Assembly (NCBI RefSeq): GCF_900107045.1
Contig: NZ_FNON01000001.1
Span: forward strand, 1,178,001 to 1,242,000
DNA: 64,000 bases
Direction of reading: 5' to 3'
Source of the DNA: Amycolatopsis xylanica
Lineage (GTDB): Bacteria; Actinomycetota; Actinomycetes; Mycobacteriales; Pseudonocardiaceae
Part shown: piece after piece, positions 35,204 to 48,697 of the stretch
How the letters are laid out: each line of letters starts with the position of its first letter
Numbering within the stretch: position 1 is the stretch's first letter
Notes under the pieces: generated by a model
What the model was told of the DNA's origin: nothing
What the model saw: the letters and a program-made list of their open reading frames with translations, nothing else
Databases searched by the model: none
Position numbers and translations under genes: made by a program

Positions 35204-35261
35204 GCGGCCATCGTCGAGGTGCCCGCCCGGCCGAGGCCAGCCATCGCGCGCTGGGTGGCAA

Positions 35262-36224
35262 CTACCGGTCGCTCACGGTCAAGCCGCGCCGCACCTCGCT
35301 CGGCGAGCAGCCGAACTCCGTCTTGAACACCCGGCTGAAGTGCGGCGCGTCGACGAAACCCCACTTCGCCGCGATGGCCGCGACGGGCCGTGAAGCGTGC
35401 ACCGGGTCGAGCAATTCGCGGCGGCAGTGCTCGAGACGGCGGGTGCGGATCCAGCCCGAGACAGTCGTGCCCTGCTCGTGGAAGAGCCCGTGCAGATGCC
35501 GGGTGGAGATGTAGTGCTCGGTGGCGATCTGCGCCGGGTTGAGCTCGGGGGAGGAGAGGTTCGCGTCGATGTAGGCCAGCACGCGGCGCATGAGTTCGTG
35601 ATGCGGGCCCGCTGTCGCGCGCGCGAGATCCAGTTCGCTGGCGAACAGGGTGGCGAGCAGGTCGACCGCGGTATGCGCGAGCCGGACCCCCGCAGGGCCG
35701 CCGAGCTGGTCGAGGTTGCTGCCAAGCTGGGCCAGGAACGGCACGACAACGTTGCCCATGCCGCGTTTGCCCGACATCGGGACCGCGGTCAGCTGGCCGA
35801 CCAGGTCACGGGGGAGGTCGATGCGCCGCTGCGGGAACATCACCACGAGCGTCCGGAAGTCCTCCTCGAACGCCAGTGAATACGGGCGGTGTGTGTCGTA
35901 CAACGCCACGTCACCGGGTCGCAGCCGGGCTTCGCGGTTGTCCTGCCTGAGCACTCCGGTGCCGGACAGGATCAGGCTCAGCTTGTAGTAGTGCCGGTCC
36001 GCCCTGGCGATCAGCTCCGGCGTGCGTTCGACGACGTGGGCCGAGGCGGTCACCTCGGTCAGCTGCACGTCATCGGCCCCGCAGGTGCGGATGCGGCCGC
36101 GGAAATGATCGCGATGCTCGCTCGTCACGTGCAACGGCACGAAGGACTGCGACACCGCCGTGCGGAAATCGGTGAAATCGCGCGCGACCGTGGTGATGGT
36201 CGGGTCGGCGGTGGCGGTGCTCAC
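35262..36224 (-). CDS. AraC-family regulator (FeaR-like)
   Basis: 320 residues from the ATG at 36224. The N-terminal half (SLILSGTGVLRQDNREARLRPGDVALYDTHRPYSL, quoted in part) is the AraC-binding-like cupin found in FeaR-type activators. The C-terminal double helix-turn-helix is standard: YISTRHLHGLFHEQGTTVSG and PVAAIAAKWGFVDAPHFSRVFK, then FGCSPSEVRRG. FeaR activates phenylethylamine and tyramine oxidase genes in enterobacteria, and here the regulator lies at the head of an amine oxidase/MoaF island. It is likely to activate the importer operon just downstream and perhaps the oxidase operon. Confidence 0.9.
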   Translation of the reverse strand: MSTATADPTITTVARDFTDFRTAVSQSFVPLHVTSEHRDHFRGRIRTCGADDVQLTEVTASAHVVERTPELIARADRHYYKLSLILSGTGVLRQDNREARLRPGDVALYDTHRPYSLAFEEDFRTLVVMFPQRRIDLPRDLVGQLTAVPMSGKRGMGNVVVPFLAQLGSNLDQLGGPAGVRLAHTAVDLLATLFASELDLARATAGPHHELMRRVLAYIDANLSSPELNPAQIATEHYISTRHLHGLFHEQGTTVSGWIRTRRLEHCRRELLDPVHASRPVAAIAAKWGFVDAPHFSRVFKTEFGCSPSEVRRGLTVSDR

Positions 36225-36536
36225 GACGTCACCTCACAGCATCGGGGGGACCAATTTCATATACGATAAGCGATACGATGCCACTGGGCAACGCTCGCCC
36301 CCCGGGCCTCGAGGATGTCGGCCGGTGCGAGTGGAAACAAGGGCGGCCCTTGTCACGCTAGACGTGACAAGGGCCGCCCTTGTCACGTCCAGCGAGCGCG
36401 ACCCCGCGCAGGTCACCAGCTACTGCCAGTCCCAACCGTCCGCGACCCTGGAGCCCAGGTACGAAAAGCCCGAAAGGGGCTTTCGTCAGGTGGGATCTGA
36501 CGAAAGCCCCTTTCGGGCTTGGGGTGACCTCGGGGG
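36225..36536. repeat. Gene-free stretch: AraC promoter region and palindromes
   Basis: 312 bp without a credible gene. Close to the AraC start an AT-rich segment has the direct repeat ATACGAT at 36261-36267 and 36273-36279, one helical turn apart, a possible activator site or promoter element. Further on are two ACAAGGG/CCCTTGT palindromes: ACAAGGGCGGCCCTTGT at 36337-36353 and a longer one with GACGTGACAAGGG/CCCTTGTCACGTC arms at 36361-36389. A perfect 24-bp stem-loop (36466-36520) ends the stretch. Confidence 0.75.
36466..36520. terminator. Perfect 24-bp stem-loop behind the carboxylase gene
   Basis: Two 24-base arms (36466-36489 and 36497-36520; left arm begins AAGCCCGAAAGGGGC and ends TTTCGTCAG) pair without mismatch around the 7-base loop GTGGGAT. 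It starts 16 bp beyond the stop codon of the leftward carboxylase gene and has no U-tract, like many actinobacterial terminators. Confidence 0.8.
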
Positions 36537-42038
<5,502 letters not shown>

Positions 42039-42304
42039 CGACTGAGCCTCCCACGACGGACACACCTCAGGGCGACGATCCTGATCAAGGAATCATCGCC
42101 CAGTTTCCTGAGGCACACTCTCTCGCGTACCGCGCCGGAACGCTATGTCGGACTTGACGCATGGCGCGGGCCATTCATTGTGGACAACGTCAAAAAACGG
42201 CCTGTCCAGCGAACTTTCCGTGAGCTGGGTCGCAGTAGTTAGGGGTCCCCTATATTGCCGGAGGGTAAACAAGCTGTCCGAAATGTCCGGATGACGGGCC
42301 CGGC

Positions 42305-42913
42305 TCAGATGTCGAGCTGGCGGTCGTGGAGCCGCCTCAGTAGCACCTGCGACACCAGCGCGCCGCACAGGCAGAGGAACATGTCCCACTGGGTGTCCCA
42401 GACGTCGCCTTGGGTCGCGAGGAAGTCGTCGGCGCCCGCGCCGAGTATCACCGCGCTGAGCCATTCGACGAACTCGAAGCACGCGCTGATCGCCAGGCAG
42501 ACGCTCGTCGTGAGCGTGAACACCCAGCCGCCCGGCCGCAGCGGGGTCCGCCGGAGCAGGATTTCGCGGACCGCTACGGCGGGCACGAAGCCCTGGACGA
42601 AGTGGGCGAACCGGTCGTAGTTGTTGCGCTGGCTGCCCATGAGATCTTGGACCGCTTCGCCGAGCGGCGTCTCCGCGTAAGTGTATTGACCGCCGTAACA
42701 GAGCACGAGCGCGTGGAACACGAGCAGCCAGCAGAGCAGCCGGGTGAGCGGGAACCGCTTCCGCAGCGCGAGCACCAGCGGCAGGCCGATGAGCACCCAG
42801 ACCACTTCGAGCACCCATGTGCCGAGCGAGGTCGCGTGCGTTCCCGTCCAGGCGAGCGCGGCGAGCACCACCGCGACCAGCAGGCCGCCCTCGGTCCGGC
42901 CGACGGTCGTCAT
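42305..42913 (-). CDS. DUF2238/YjdF-like membrane protein
   Basis: 202 residues from the ATG at 42913. The family core is clear: NNYDRFAHFVQGFVPA, VREILLRRTPL, SACFEFVEWLSAVILG and FLATQGDVWDTQWDMF. About six hydrophobic segments are seen. Proteins of this type (YjdF of E. coli) have no established function. It stands alone between the carboxylase and the divergent IclR gene. Confidence 0.88.
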   Translation of the reverse strand: MTTVGRTEGGLLVAVVLAALAWTGTHATSLGTWVLEVVWVLIGLPLVLALRKRFPLTRLLCWLLVFHALVLCYGGQYTYAETPLGEAVQDLMGSQRNNYDRFAHFVQGFVPAVAVREILLRRTPLRPGGWVFTLTTSVCLAISACFEFVEWLSAVILGAGADDFLATQGDVWDTQWDMFLCLCGALVSQVLLRRLHDRQLDI

Positions 42914-43034
42914 CGCAGCGACCTTACCCGCGAGATCATCGCGGACGTCGAACCTTTCGGCCCTCCCGTCCGTGTAGGTGTGGGCGGCGGCTTCGCCGGG
43001 ACAGTAGATCCACGCGGAAGGGGAGTCACGCGAC

Positions 43035-43814
43035 ATGGGTGGCAACACCAGAGAGGCGGGCCGCAGCACCGCGAACCGGTTGCTGTCGTTGCTGGCGGCG
43101 TTCACGCCGGCGGCGCCGGTGCTGACGCTGAGCGAACTCGCTCGGATCAGCGGCCTGCCGATCGCGACCACGCACCGGCTCGCGGGCGAGCTGATCGAAT
43201 GGGGCGCGCTGGAACGCCTCGCCGACGGCCGGTTCCAGATCGGGCTCCGGCTGTGGCACGTCGGCTCGCTCGCGCCGGGACACCGTGACCTGCGGTCGGT
43301 CGCGATGCCGTTCATGGAGGACCTCTACGAGGCGACCCACGAGAACGTCCAGCTCGCCATCCGCGACGGGAAACGCGTGCTGTATCTGGAAAAGATCTCC
43401 GGCCGCAAGTCCGTGGACACGATGACGCAGGTGGCAGGGCGGCTGCCGCTGCACGCCACCGGCGTCGGCAAGGTGATACTCGCGTTCTCGGGTGCGGAGC
43501 TGTTCAGCCAGGTCGTGGCCGAAGGCCTCGCTCGCTGCACACCGCACACCATCACGCTGCCGGGGGTGCTGGCCGAAACGCTCGAGCAGGTCCGCCAGAA
43601 CCAGGTCGCCTTTTCGCTCGAGGAGATGACGATGGGGGCTTCTTCGGTCGCCGCGCCCATCTTCGGGCCGGAGGGCACGCTCGTGGCGGCGCTGGCACTG
43701 GTCGTGCGGTCCTCGACGAACGTGCGGCCGCTGGTCGCCGCCGTGCGCACCGCGGCGCTGGGCGTCACCCGGGAATTGTCCGCTCCGCTTTCGCCCGGTG
43801 GAAATCTGGCCTGA
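43035..43814 (+). CDS. IclR-family transcriptional regulator
   Basis: 259 residues from the ATG at 43035, behind GGAAGGGGAG. The winged helix is in ANRLLSLLAAFTPAAP, LTLSELARISGLPIATTHRLAGEL and ERLADGRFQIG. The effector domain shows GRLPLHATGVGKVILAF and SVAAPIFGPEG, both typical of IclR. Such proteins usually control catabolic genes in response to small acids. No operon partner is directly attached; the target is not evident. Confidence 0.92.
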   Translation: MGGNTREAGRSTANRLLSLLAAFTPAAPVLTLSELARISGLPIATTHRLAGELIEWGALERLADGRFQIGLRLWHVGSLAPGHRDLRSVAMPFMEDLYEATHENVQLAIRDGKRVLYLEKISGRKSVDTMTQVAGRLPLHATGVGKVILAFSGAELFSQVVAEGLARCTPHTITLPGVLAETLEQVRQNQVAFSLEEMTMGASSVAAPIFGPEGTLVAALALVVRSSTNVRPLVAAVRTAALGVTRELSAPLSPGGNLA

Positions 43815-44015
43815 AGAGCTGACTGAGAACGGGTTCGCACGTTCTCGCCCGGCGGAATCGCCGATTTTCCGGCGGCGGTGATCAACGAAATCGATAGTTG
43901 ACGCCTTTTCCGGATTTCCGGATGCCCGGCTCAGGTCGGATCACAATTACTTCCGGTCAATGGAAGATGGGTTGTTGTCCGTTTTGGGCTGACCTTGGAT
44001 GTCAACCAGGCCATC

Positions 44016-44048
44016 GGTTTCTATCGGTTTTCTGTCAGTTTTCCGTCA
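44016..44048. promoter_or_regulatory. Three 11-bp direct repeats before the response regulator
   Basis: GGTTTCTATCG, GTTTTCTGTCA and GTTTTCCGTCA follow each other without gaps, ending 50 bp before the ATG. OmpR/PhoB-family regulators bind head-to-tail repeats spaced by 11 bp, so this is a strong candidate site for the regulator encoded just downstream. Confidence 0.65.
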
Positions 44049-44098
44049 GGCGGAAGGTGGCCGTGGTAATCAGCGGGACGGCTTCCTAACGTTGCACC

Positions 44099-44794
44099 AT
44101 GGCTACCGCACCGAACTACGCGCCGATCCCGCCGAAATCGGTCGGGGTGCTCGTCGTCGACGACGACCGAGAGACCGCCGACCTGTTGGCCGAGCTGCTT
44201 TCGGGTGAGGGATACGCGGTCGAACGGGCCTACGACGGGCACCGCGGCCTCGAGCTGGCACTGACCGGCCGGTTCGAGGTCGCCGTCGTCGATCGCGGGC
44301 TGCCGGTCTGTTCCGGCACGGAATTGCTGACCAGATTGCGGGTGGCGGGCGTGCTCACGCGGGCGCTCATGCTCACCGCGCGTGGCGCCATCGCGGAACG
44401 CGTCGAGGGCCTCGACGCGGGCGCGGACGATTACCTCGTCAAGCCGTTCGACGTCGAGGAATTGCTCGCGCGGGTGCGCGCGCTGCATCGCAGGCGCCCT
44501 GCCAAACCGGATTTCGTACTACTCGGCGAAAGCAGGCTGAACCTCAAACGGCGTCAGCTGGTGCGACCGGGTGAAGACCCGATCCCGTTGTCCGGCCGGG
44601 AATGCGCGCTGCTCGCGGCGCTCGCGGGCGAACCACGCGCGGTCCTGTCGCGCGAGCGGCTGCACGACGAGGTCTTCCCGGACACCGAGGCCCGTTCGAT
44701 CGTCGACACCTACGTCTATTACCTGCGCCGCAAGCTCGGCAGGACGTCGGTGCAGACCGTGCACGGCATCGGGTACCGCCTCGGCACCGTCTAG
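44099..44794 (+). CDS. OmpR/PhoB-type response regulator, orphan
   Basis: 231 residues from the ATG at 44099. The receiver domain has the acidic pair in VLVVDDDRET, the phosphoacceptor Asp65 in AVVDRGLPVCSG, Thr in MLTARG and Lys in YLVKPFD. The DNA-binding winged helix is in PLSGRECALLAALAGEP, LSRERLHDEVFPD, VDTYVYYLRRKLG and VHGIGYRLGTV. No histidine kinase gene is adjacent; the next gene is a convergent lysR overlapping by 4 bp. It probably regulates itself through the three direct repeats upstream and may act on the nearby export or biosynthetic genes. Confidence 0.92.
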   Translation: MATAPNYAPIPPKSVGVLVVDDDRETADLLAELLSGEGYAVERAYDGHRGLELALTGRFEVAVVDRGLPVCSGTELLTRLRVAGVLTRALMLTARGAIAERVEGLDAGADDYLVKPFDVEELLARVRALHRRRPAKPDFVLLGESRLNLKRRQLVRPGEDPIPLSGRECALLAALAGEPRAVLSRERLHDEVFPDTEARSIVDTYVYYLRRKLGRTSVQTVHGIGYRLGTV

Positions 44795-45699
44795 CCCACG
44801 CTCGCCATGGCCGTCCCGGTCCGGCTGGTGAGCTCCTTCGCGACCGCCGCGATCGGCGAGTTCAGCGGCCAGACGAGCCGGGTCCGCCGCCAGAGCTGAC
44901 CGTCGACCAGCCTGGCCAGTGTGAGCCCGGCGGCCGGGACGTCGTGCGCCAGGAACGCGCCGATGGCCCGGCCACCGCGGATGATGTCGGCCGCGGTGGT
45001 GTGATCGACGCCGAAGTGGCGGAACCGCGGGCTGAAGCCGGTCCGTTCACACGCCAGCCGCAGGCTCAGCCGCAGCTCCTCGGACCGGCCCGCTGGCACC
45101 ACCCAGGCCTCCTCGGCGAGTTCGCGCAGGCTCACGAGGTCGCGCCCGGCGAGCGGATGCCGGTCGGGCAGGCCGATGAGCAACGGCTCCTTGCCCAGGT
45201 CGAGTCCGGCGAGCCCGGTCAGCCGCGGCGTCGGGAGGTACGGGTACTCGGTGATCAGGCCGAGGTCGAGCTTGCCTGCCCGCAACGACGCGAGCAGGCG
45301 ATGCTGCTGCTCCTCGACGTAGACGAACTGCTCGTGGTCGGGCAGCAGGTCCGCGACGATCCCGGTCACCCTCGGCAGCCAGTTGCCGCCGCCGCTGGCG
45401 CCGATCAGGATCGAGGACGCGGGCGTCGCCTCACAGCCGAGCGCACGGGTGCTGGCGAGCAGATCGTCGAACTGGGCGAGCAGATCCCGCGCGCGCAACA
45501 CGAAATGCGTGCCCAGTTCGGTCGGCACGACGCCTTCGGGCCTGCGTTCGAACAGCGGGCCGCCGAGGTCCTGCTCGATCCGCTTGATCTGCGCGGTGAG
45601 CCCCGGCTGGGCGATGCTCAGCGCGGCGGCGGCCCGGCTGATACTGCCCGCTTCGGCGACGGTGACGACGACCTTGAGGTGACGAAGTCCCAGATCCAC
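44791..45699 (-). CDS. LysR-family transcriptional regulator
   Basis: 302 residues from a GTG at 45699 behind GGGAGGACTAGC. The N-terminal helix-turn-helix is in LRHLKVVVTVAEAGSISRAAAAL, SIAQPGLTAQIKRIEQDLG and LFERRPEGV. The rest is a LysR substrate domain (DLGLITEYPYL, ERTGFSPRFRHFG). It starts 1 bp after the MFS stop codon, so it is the last gene of the flavoprotein-MFS-lysR operon and probably controls it, possibly through the dyad at 47888. Confidence 0.92.
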   Translation of the reverse strand: MDLGLRHLKVVVTVAEAGSISRAAAALSIAQPGLTAQIKRIEQDLGGPLFERRPEGVVPTELGTHFVLRARDLLAQFDDLLASTRALGCEATPASSILIGASGGGNWLPRVTGIVADLLPDHEQFVYVEEQQHRLLASLRAGKLDLGLITEYPYLPTPRLTGLAGLDLGKEPLLIGLPDRHPLAGRDLVSLRELAEEAWVVPAGRSEELRLSLRLACERTGFSPRFRHFGVDHTTAADIIRGGRAIGAFLAHDVPAAGLTLARLVDGQLWRRTRLVWPLNSPIAAVAKELTSRTGTAMASVG

Positions 45700-45700
45700 G

Positions 45701-47200
45701 CTAGTCCTCCCGCCGGAAACACCGGACGATGATCATGCAGCCCAGCAGTGAGACGACGGCGGTGACGATCGCCGTCAGGTCCATGGCACGCAGGTAAGCG
45801 TTGTCGGCGGCGGAAATGAGGTCGGGTCGGCCCAAGGCCTGGCCGACGGCCCGTGCGCCTTCAGCGGACGCGGCGGCCTGCTCGCGCGCGGTGCCGGGCA
45901 GACCGGCCAGCGACGGCGCGATCGCGGTGCTGTAGGCGGCGGCGAGCAGCGAGCCGAGCGCCGCGACGCCGAGCGTGCTGCCGAGCGGGCGGGCGGCGGC
46001 GCTGATCGCGGCGCCCGCGCCGGTGCGCCCGGCCGGGAGGACCGCGAGCATTTCCGACGTGACGGGCGGAACGGCGAGTCCGGCGCCGAGCCCCTGCGCG
46101 ACCAGCAGCAGGACCAGGTAGACGAGCGGGGTGTGCGCGTCGAAGAGCACGAACGCCGCGTAGGTCGCGGTGGCGAGCAGGAGCCCGGCGAGCGCGGTCC
46201 AGCGGGTGCTGAGCGCGGCGGCGGCGCGCGGGGAGAGCTGGTTGCCCGCGACGATGCCGACCGCGGCTCCGGTCATCACGAGCCCGGCTTGGGCGGGGGA
46301 CAGCCCGTGGACGCCCTGGAGATAGAAGGCGCAGTAGAACAGCTGGCCCGCGAGCCCGGCGAAGCTGAGCAGCAGGCCGAGCGCGCCGCCCGCGAAACGG
46401 GGCCGGGTGAAGAGGCGGACGTCGAAACTCGGGTGCCGTGAGCGCAGCTGGACGAGCGCGAACGCGACGATGAGCGCGAGCCCGGTGAGCACGGTCGTCA
46501 GCGCGAGCGGATCGGTCCAGCCGGCGCGGCCGCCTTCGATGATGCCGAAGACCAGGCCGCCGAGTCCGAGCATCGAAAGGATCAGCCCGGCCGGGTCGAG
46601 CGGCCGCTTGTCCGAAATGGATAGTTTGGGCACGAACGACAGTGCCCCGATGACGCAGACCGCGGCGATCGGCACGTTGACGAGGAACACCGAACCCCAC
46701 CAGAACCGGTCGAGCAGCACCCCGCCGAGCACGGGTCCGATCGCGACCGCGACACCGCTGGCCGACGTCCAGGTCGCGACCGCCCTGGCGCGGCGTTCGG
46801 GTGGCACGCCGAGTGTCGCGATGGCGAGGGTGGCGGGGGTGACCAGCGCGCCACCGATCCCCATCACGCCGCGCGCGACGACGAGCAGGGCCGGGTCGCG
46901 GGAGACGGCGGCGAAGACCGAGGCGAGCGCGAGCACGGTGAGGCCGGAGACGAGCGTCGCGCGCGGCCCGAAGCGGTCGCTGAGCGCGCCGCCGGTGAAG
47001 ATCAGCGCGGCGAACATCAGCGGATAGGTGCTGACGGCCCAGGCCAGCTCGCTGGCACTGGCGCCGATGCCGCGCACCGGGTCGGACAGGACGTCGACGG
47101 CGATGTTGAGGATGGTGTTGTCGAGCAGCACGAGTGTCTGGGCGGTGACGGCCGCCGCGAGCACGAACCGGGGACGGGTTTGGGTGACGGTGCTGGTCAT
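45701..47200 (-). CDS. MFS drug exporter, DHA2 (14-helix) family
   Basis: 499 residues from the ATG at 47200, overlapping the flavoprotein stop (ATGA). LVLLDNTILNIAVDVL carries motif D1 of DHA2 exporters, GGALSDRFGPRATLVSG is motif A, and VLGGVLLDRFWWGSVFLVNVPIA is motif C. About 14 hydrophobic segments fit the EmrB/QacA group, which pumps out small hydrophobic compounds with protons. It lies 1.5 kb from the biosynthetic operon and could export its product, but this is a guess from position. Confidence 0.92.
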   Translation of the reverse strand: MTSTVTQTRPRFVLAAAVTAQTLVLLDNTILNIAVDVLSDPVRGIGASASELAWAVSTYPLMFAALIFTGGALSDRFGPRATLVSGLTVLALASVFAAVSRDPALLVVARGVMGIGGALVTPATLAIATLGVPPERRARAVATWTSASGVAVAIGPVLGGVLLDRFWWGSVFLVNVPIAAVCVIGALSFVPKLSISDKRPLDPAGLILSMLGLGGLVFGIIEGGRAGWTDPLALTTVLTGLALIVAFALVQLRSRHPSFDVRLFTRPRFAGGALGLLLSFAGLAGQLFYCAFYLQGVHGLSPAQAGLVMTGAAVGIVAGNQLSPRAAAALSTRWTALAGLLLATATYAAFVLFDAHTPLVYLVLLLVAQGLGAGLAVPPVTSEMLAVLPAGRTGAGAAISAAARPLGSTLGVAALGSLLAAAYSTAIAPSLAGLPGTAREQAAASAEGARAVGQALGRPDLISAADNAYLRAMDLTAIVTAVVSLLGCMIIVRCFRRED

Positions 47201-47802
47201 GGGCGCGTCGCCAGCCTGCCGGCCGCGAAGACGCGTGCCTGCGTCGCGACCCTGGCGCCGAGGTGTTCGGCGGTCGCGAGGTCGGACTTGTGCACCGCGT
47301 CCGGTTTACTGTCCAGATTGGACTGCGCGGCGGCGCCGAGATAGAAGCCGAGCCGGTTGAGGTCGTATTCACTGCCTTTGCCGGAGTTCCAGCCGGGCGC
47401 GAGCCCGAGCGTCACCCAGAGCATGCCGTGCTGGGCGGCGAGCGTGGCGAAATAGGAGAGTGTGCTGGACTTGTCGCCGGCCATCGACCCGGAGTTCGTG
47501 AAGCCGGCGGCGAGTTTGTCGGTCCAGCGCCGGGTGAACCAGCGCCTGCTGCTGGCTTCGGCGAACGCGTGGAAGGCGGCCGACGCGGTGCCCATGTACG
47601 TGGGCGCGCCGAAGATGATCGCGTCGGCGTCGTCGAGCCGGTGCCACTGCGGGGTGGTGATCTCGCTGACCTCGATCGGGATCACCTCGACCCCGTCGAC
47701 CGCGGCCGCGCCGACGGCGACCGCTTCGCCCAGCCGGGCGGTGTGCCCCCGGCCGCCGTGGTAGGCGATCGCCACGGTGGCGGCAGGGAAGGTGTCGGAC
47801 AC
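47197..47802 (-). CDS. Flavodoxin/WrbA-like flavoprotein
   Basis: 201 residues from a GTG at 47802 immediately behind CAGGAGGACTG. VAIAYHGGRGHTARLGEAVA is an FMN-binding phosphate loop region of the flavodoxin/NAD(P)H:quinone reductase fold; ADAIIFGAPTYMGTASAAFHAF and GFTNSGSMAGDKSSTL are further FMN contacts as in WrbA. It should reduce quinones or similar acceptors, or serve as electron carrier. It is the first gene of a three-gene operon with the MFS exporter and LysR. A detoxifying role for a quinone or diazo/aminophenol product of the nearby cluster is possible. Confidence 0.88.
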   Translation of the reverse strand: MSDTFPAATVAIAYHGGRGHTARLGEAVAVGAAAVDGVEVIPIEVSEITTPQWHRLDDADAIIFGAPTYMGTASAAFHAFAEASSRRWFTRRWTDKLAAGFTNSGSMAGDKSSTLSYFATLAAQHGMLWVTLGLAPGWNSGKGSEYDLNRLGFYLGAAAQSNLDSKPDAVHKSDLATAEHLGARVATQARVFAAGRLATRP

Positions 47803-47887
47803 CAGTCCTCCTGAGCGGGATGCGGGGCGGATGCGCTGAATATCGCAGACCAGCCTGAGAGATTTTTCAAAGCCGCTCAGGTTCGTT

Positions 47888-47905
47888 TCTCGGAATCTTC
47901 TGAGA
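47888..47905. promoter_or_regulatory. Dyad TCTCGGAA-TC-TTCTGAGA
   Basis: An inverted repeat of eight bases per arm with one mismatch, about 85 bp upstream of the flavoprotein start. LysR proteins bind interrupted dyads in such a place, and the operon ends with a lysR gene. A looser CCTGAG...CTCAGG pair brackets 47854-47880 nearby. Confidence 0.45.
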
Positions 47906-48105
47906 AAGCCCCCTGTACTCGGCCGATACCCGTTCTTGGCGGAAGGTGTCGTGTTCGGTGCTGTGAGCGAACCGCTCTCATATCCCGGGAAGGGGAATAT
48001 TCCCATAACGAACTCCGCGCTATTAGAAACACTGTTTTCCGCAGGGTTGCCCAGCGCCGCCCCGGCCAAGCTGGTGAAACTTTCCGCGATCGGGGAACCC
48101 GTGCT

Positions 48106-48487
48106 CGGGGGTCGTGAGTGGTGTGACCGGTTAGAGCCAACCGGTTTTTGGCGATCTACGCCTGGCCTGGGCTTGGCTGGTCGGTACGAACGGGGCTTGT
48201 GTCACGCTCAGCGGAACGACAGTGACTTATGTGTGGTGGCGTGTGGGAAACGAGGCGTTCAACGCTCCGTTTCCCGCACGCCGCGCCCCGGTCTGGGTGA
48301 CGCGGGCGGCCCTTGTCACCTAGAGCGTTGCAAGGGCGACCCTTGTCACGTGCCCAGGGTGGACGAGCCCGAGCGAGTGGAAGAATTTCTGCATCTAACG
48401 GAGCAAACCTTCCACTCGCGCCGAGACTCGCGTGGTAAGTCGACAAATACCGGTCCGCTAGAACCGGCCACAACACTCACGACCCCC
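48106..48487. repeat. Family A palindrome, copy 5, with nested palindromes
   Basis: The left arm GGGGGTCGTGAGTG ends at 48120 and the right arm CACTCACGACCCC is at 48474-48487. The roughly 350 bp between them hold other palindromes: GGGAAACG...CGTTTCCC (about 48246-48277), CAAGGG-CGA-CCCTTG (48331-48345) and CGAGTGGAAG...CTTCCACTCG (48374-48418). Remnants of the inner element (ACCGGTTAG and CTAGAACCGG) adjoin each outer arm. The arrangement suggests later insertion of palindromes into an older one. Confidence 0.7.
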
Positions 48488-48697
48488 GACTTTGTCAGAA
48501 TGCCGCCGGGTGGAATTCCCCAGTTGGCGTCCGCGATGCCGAACTGGGCGGACCATGGCCTCGTTCAACGCGTGTTTATCAAAATATTCTCAGAGCGCCA
48601 TAATCTCCGAGTTATGCCGGGCCGGTATTGGCGGTGCCGAGCGTAATTCATGCACGATTGGGCAATCGATTATTCGATGTGGAGAGGGGAGGAGAAG

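Larger units (their letters stand above)
47803..48697. other. Gene-free regulatory stretch and repeat island
   Basis: 895 bp between two divergent operons, with no credible gene; the one long frame (47936-48646) is made largely of repeat sequence. It contains an 18-bp dyad near the flavoprotein promoter, the palindrome GGGAATATTCCC (47993-48004), the split family A palindrome with nested palindromes (48106-48487), and an AT-richer segment (about 48565-48690) likely to hold the promoter of the biosynthetic operon, ending in the RBS GGGGAGGAGAAG. Confidence 0.7.

Noticed and set aside
47936..48646. 236-codon plus-strand frame upstream of the biosynthetic operon
   Set aside because: It runs through the palindromic repeats, has atypical composition and no domain or ribosome site.
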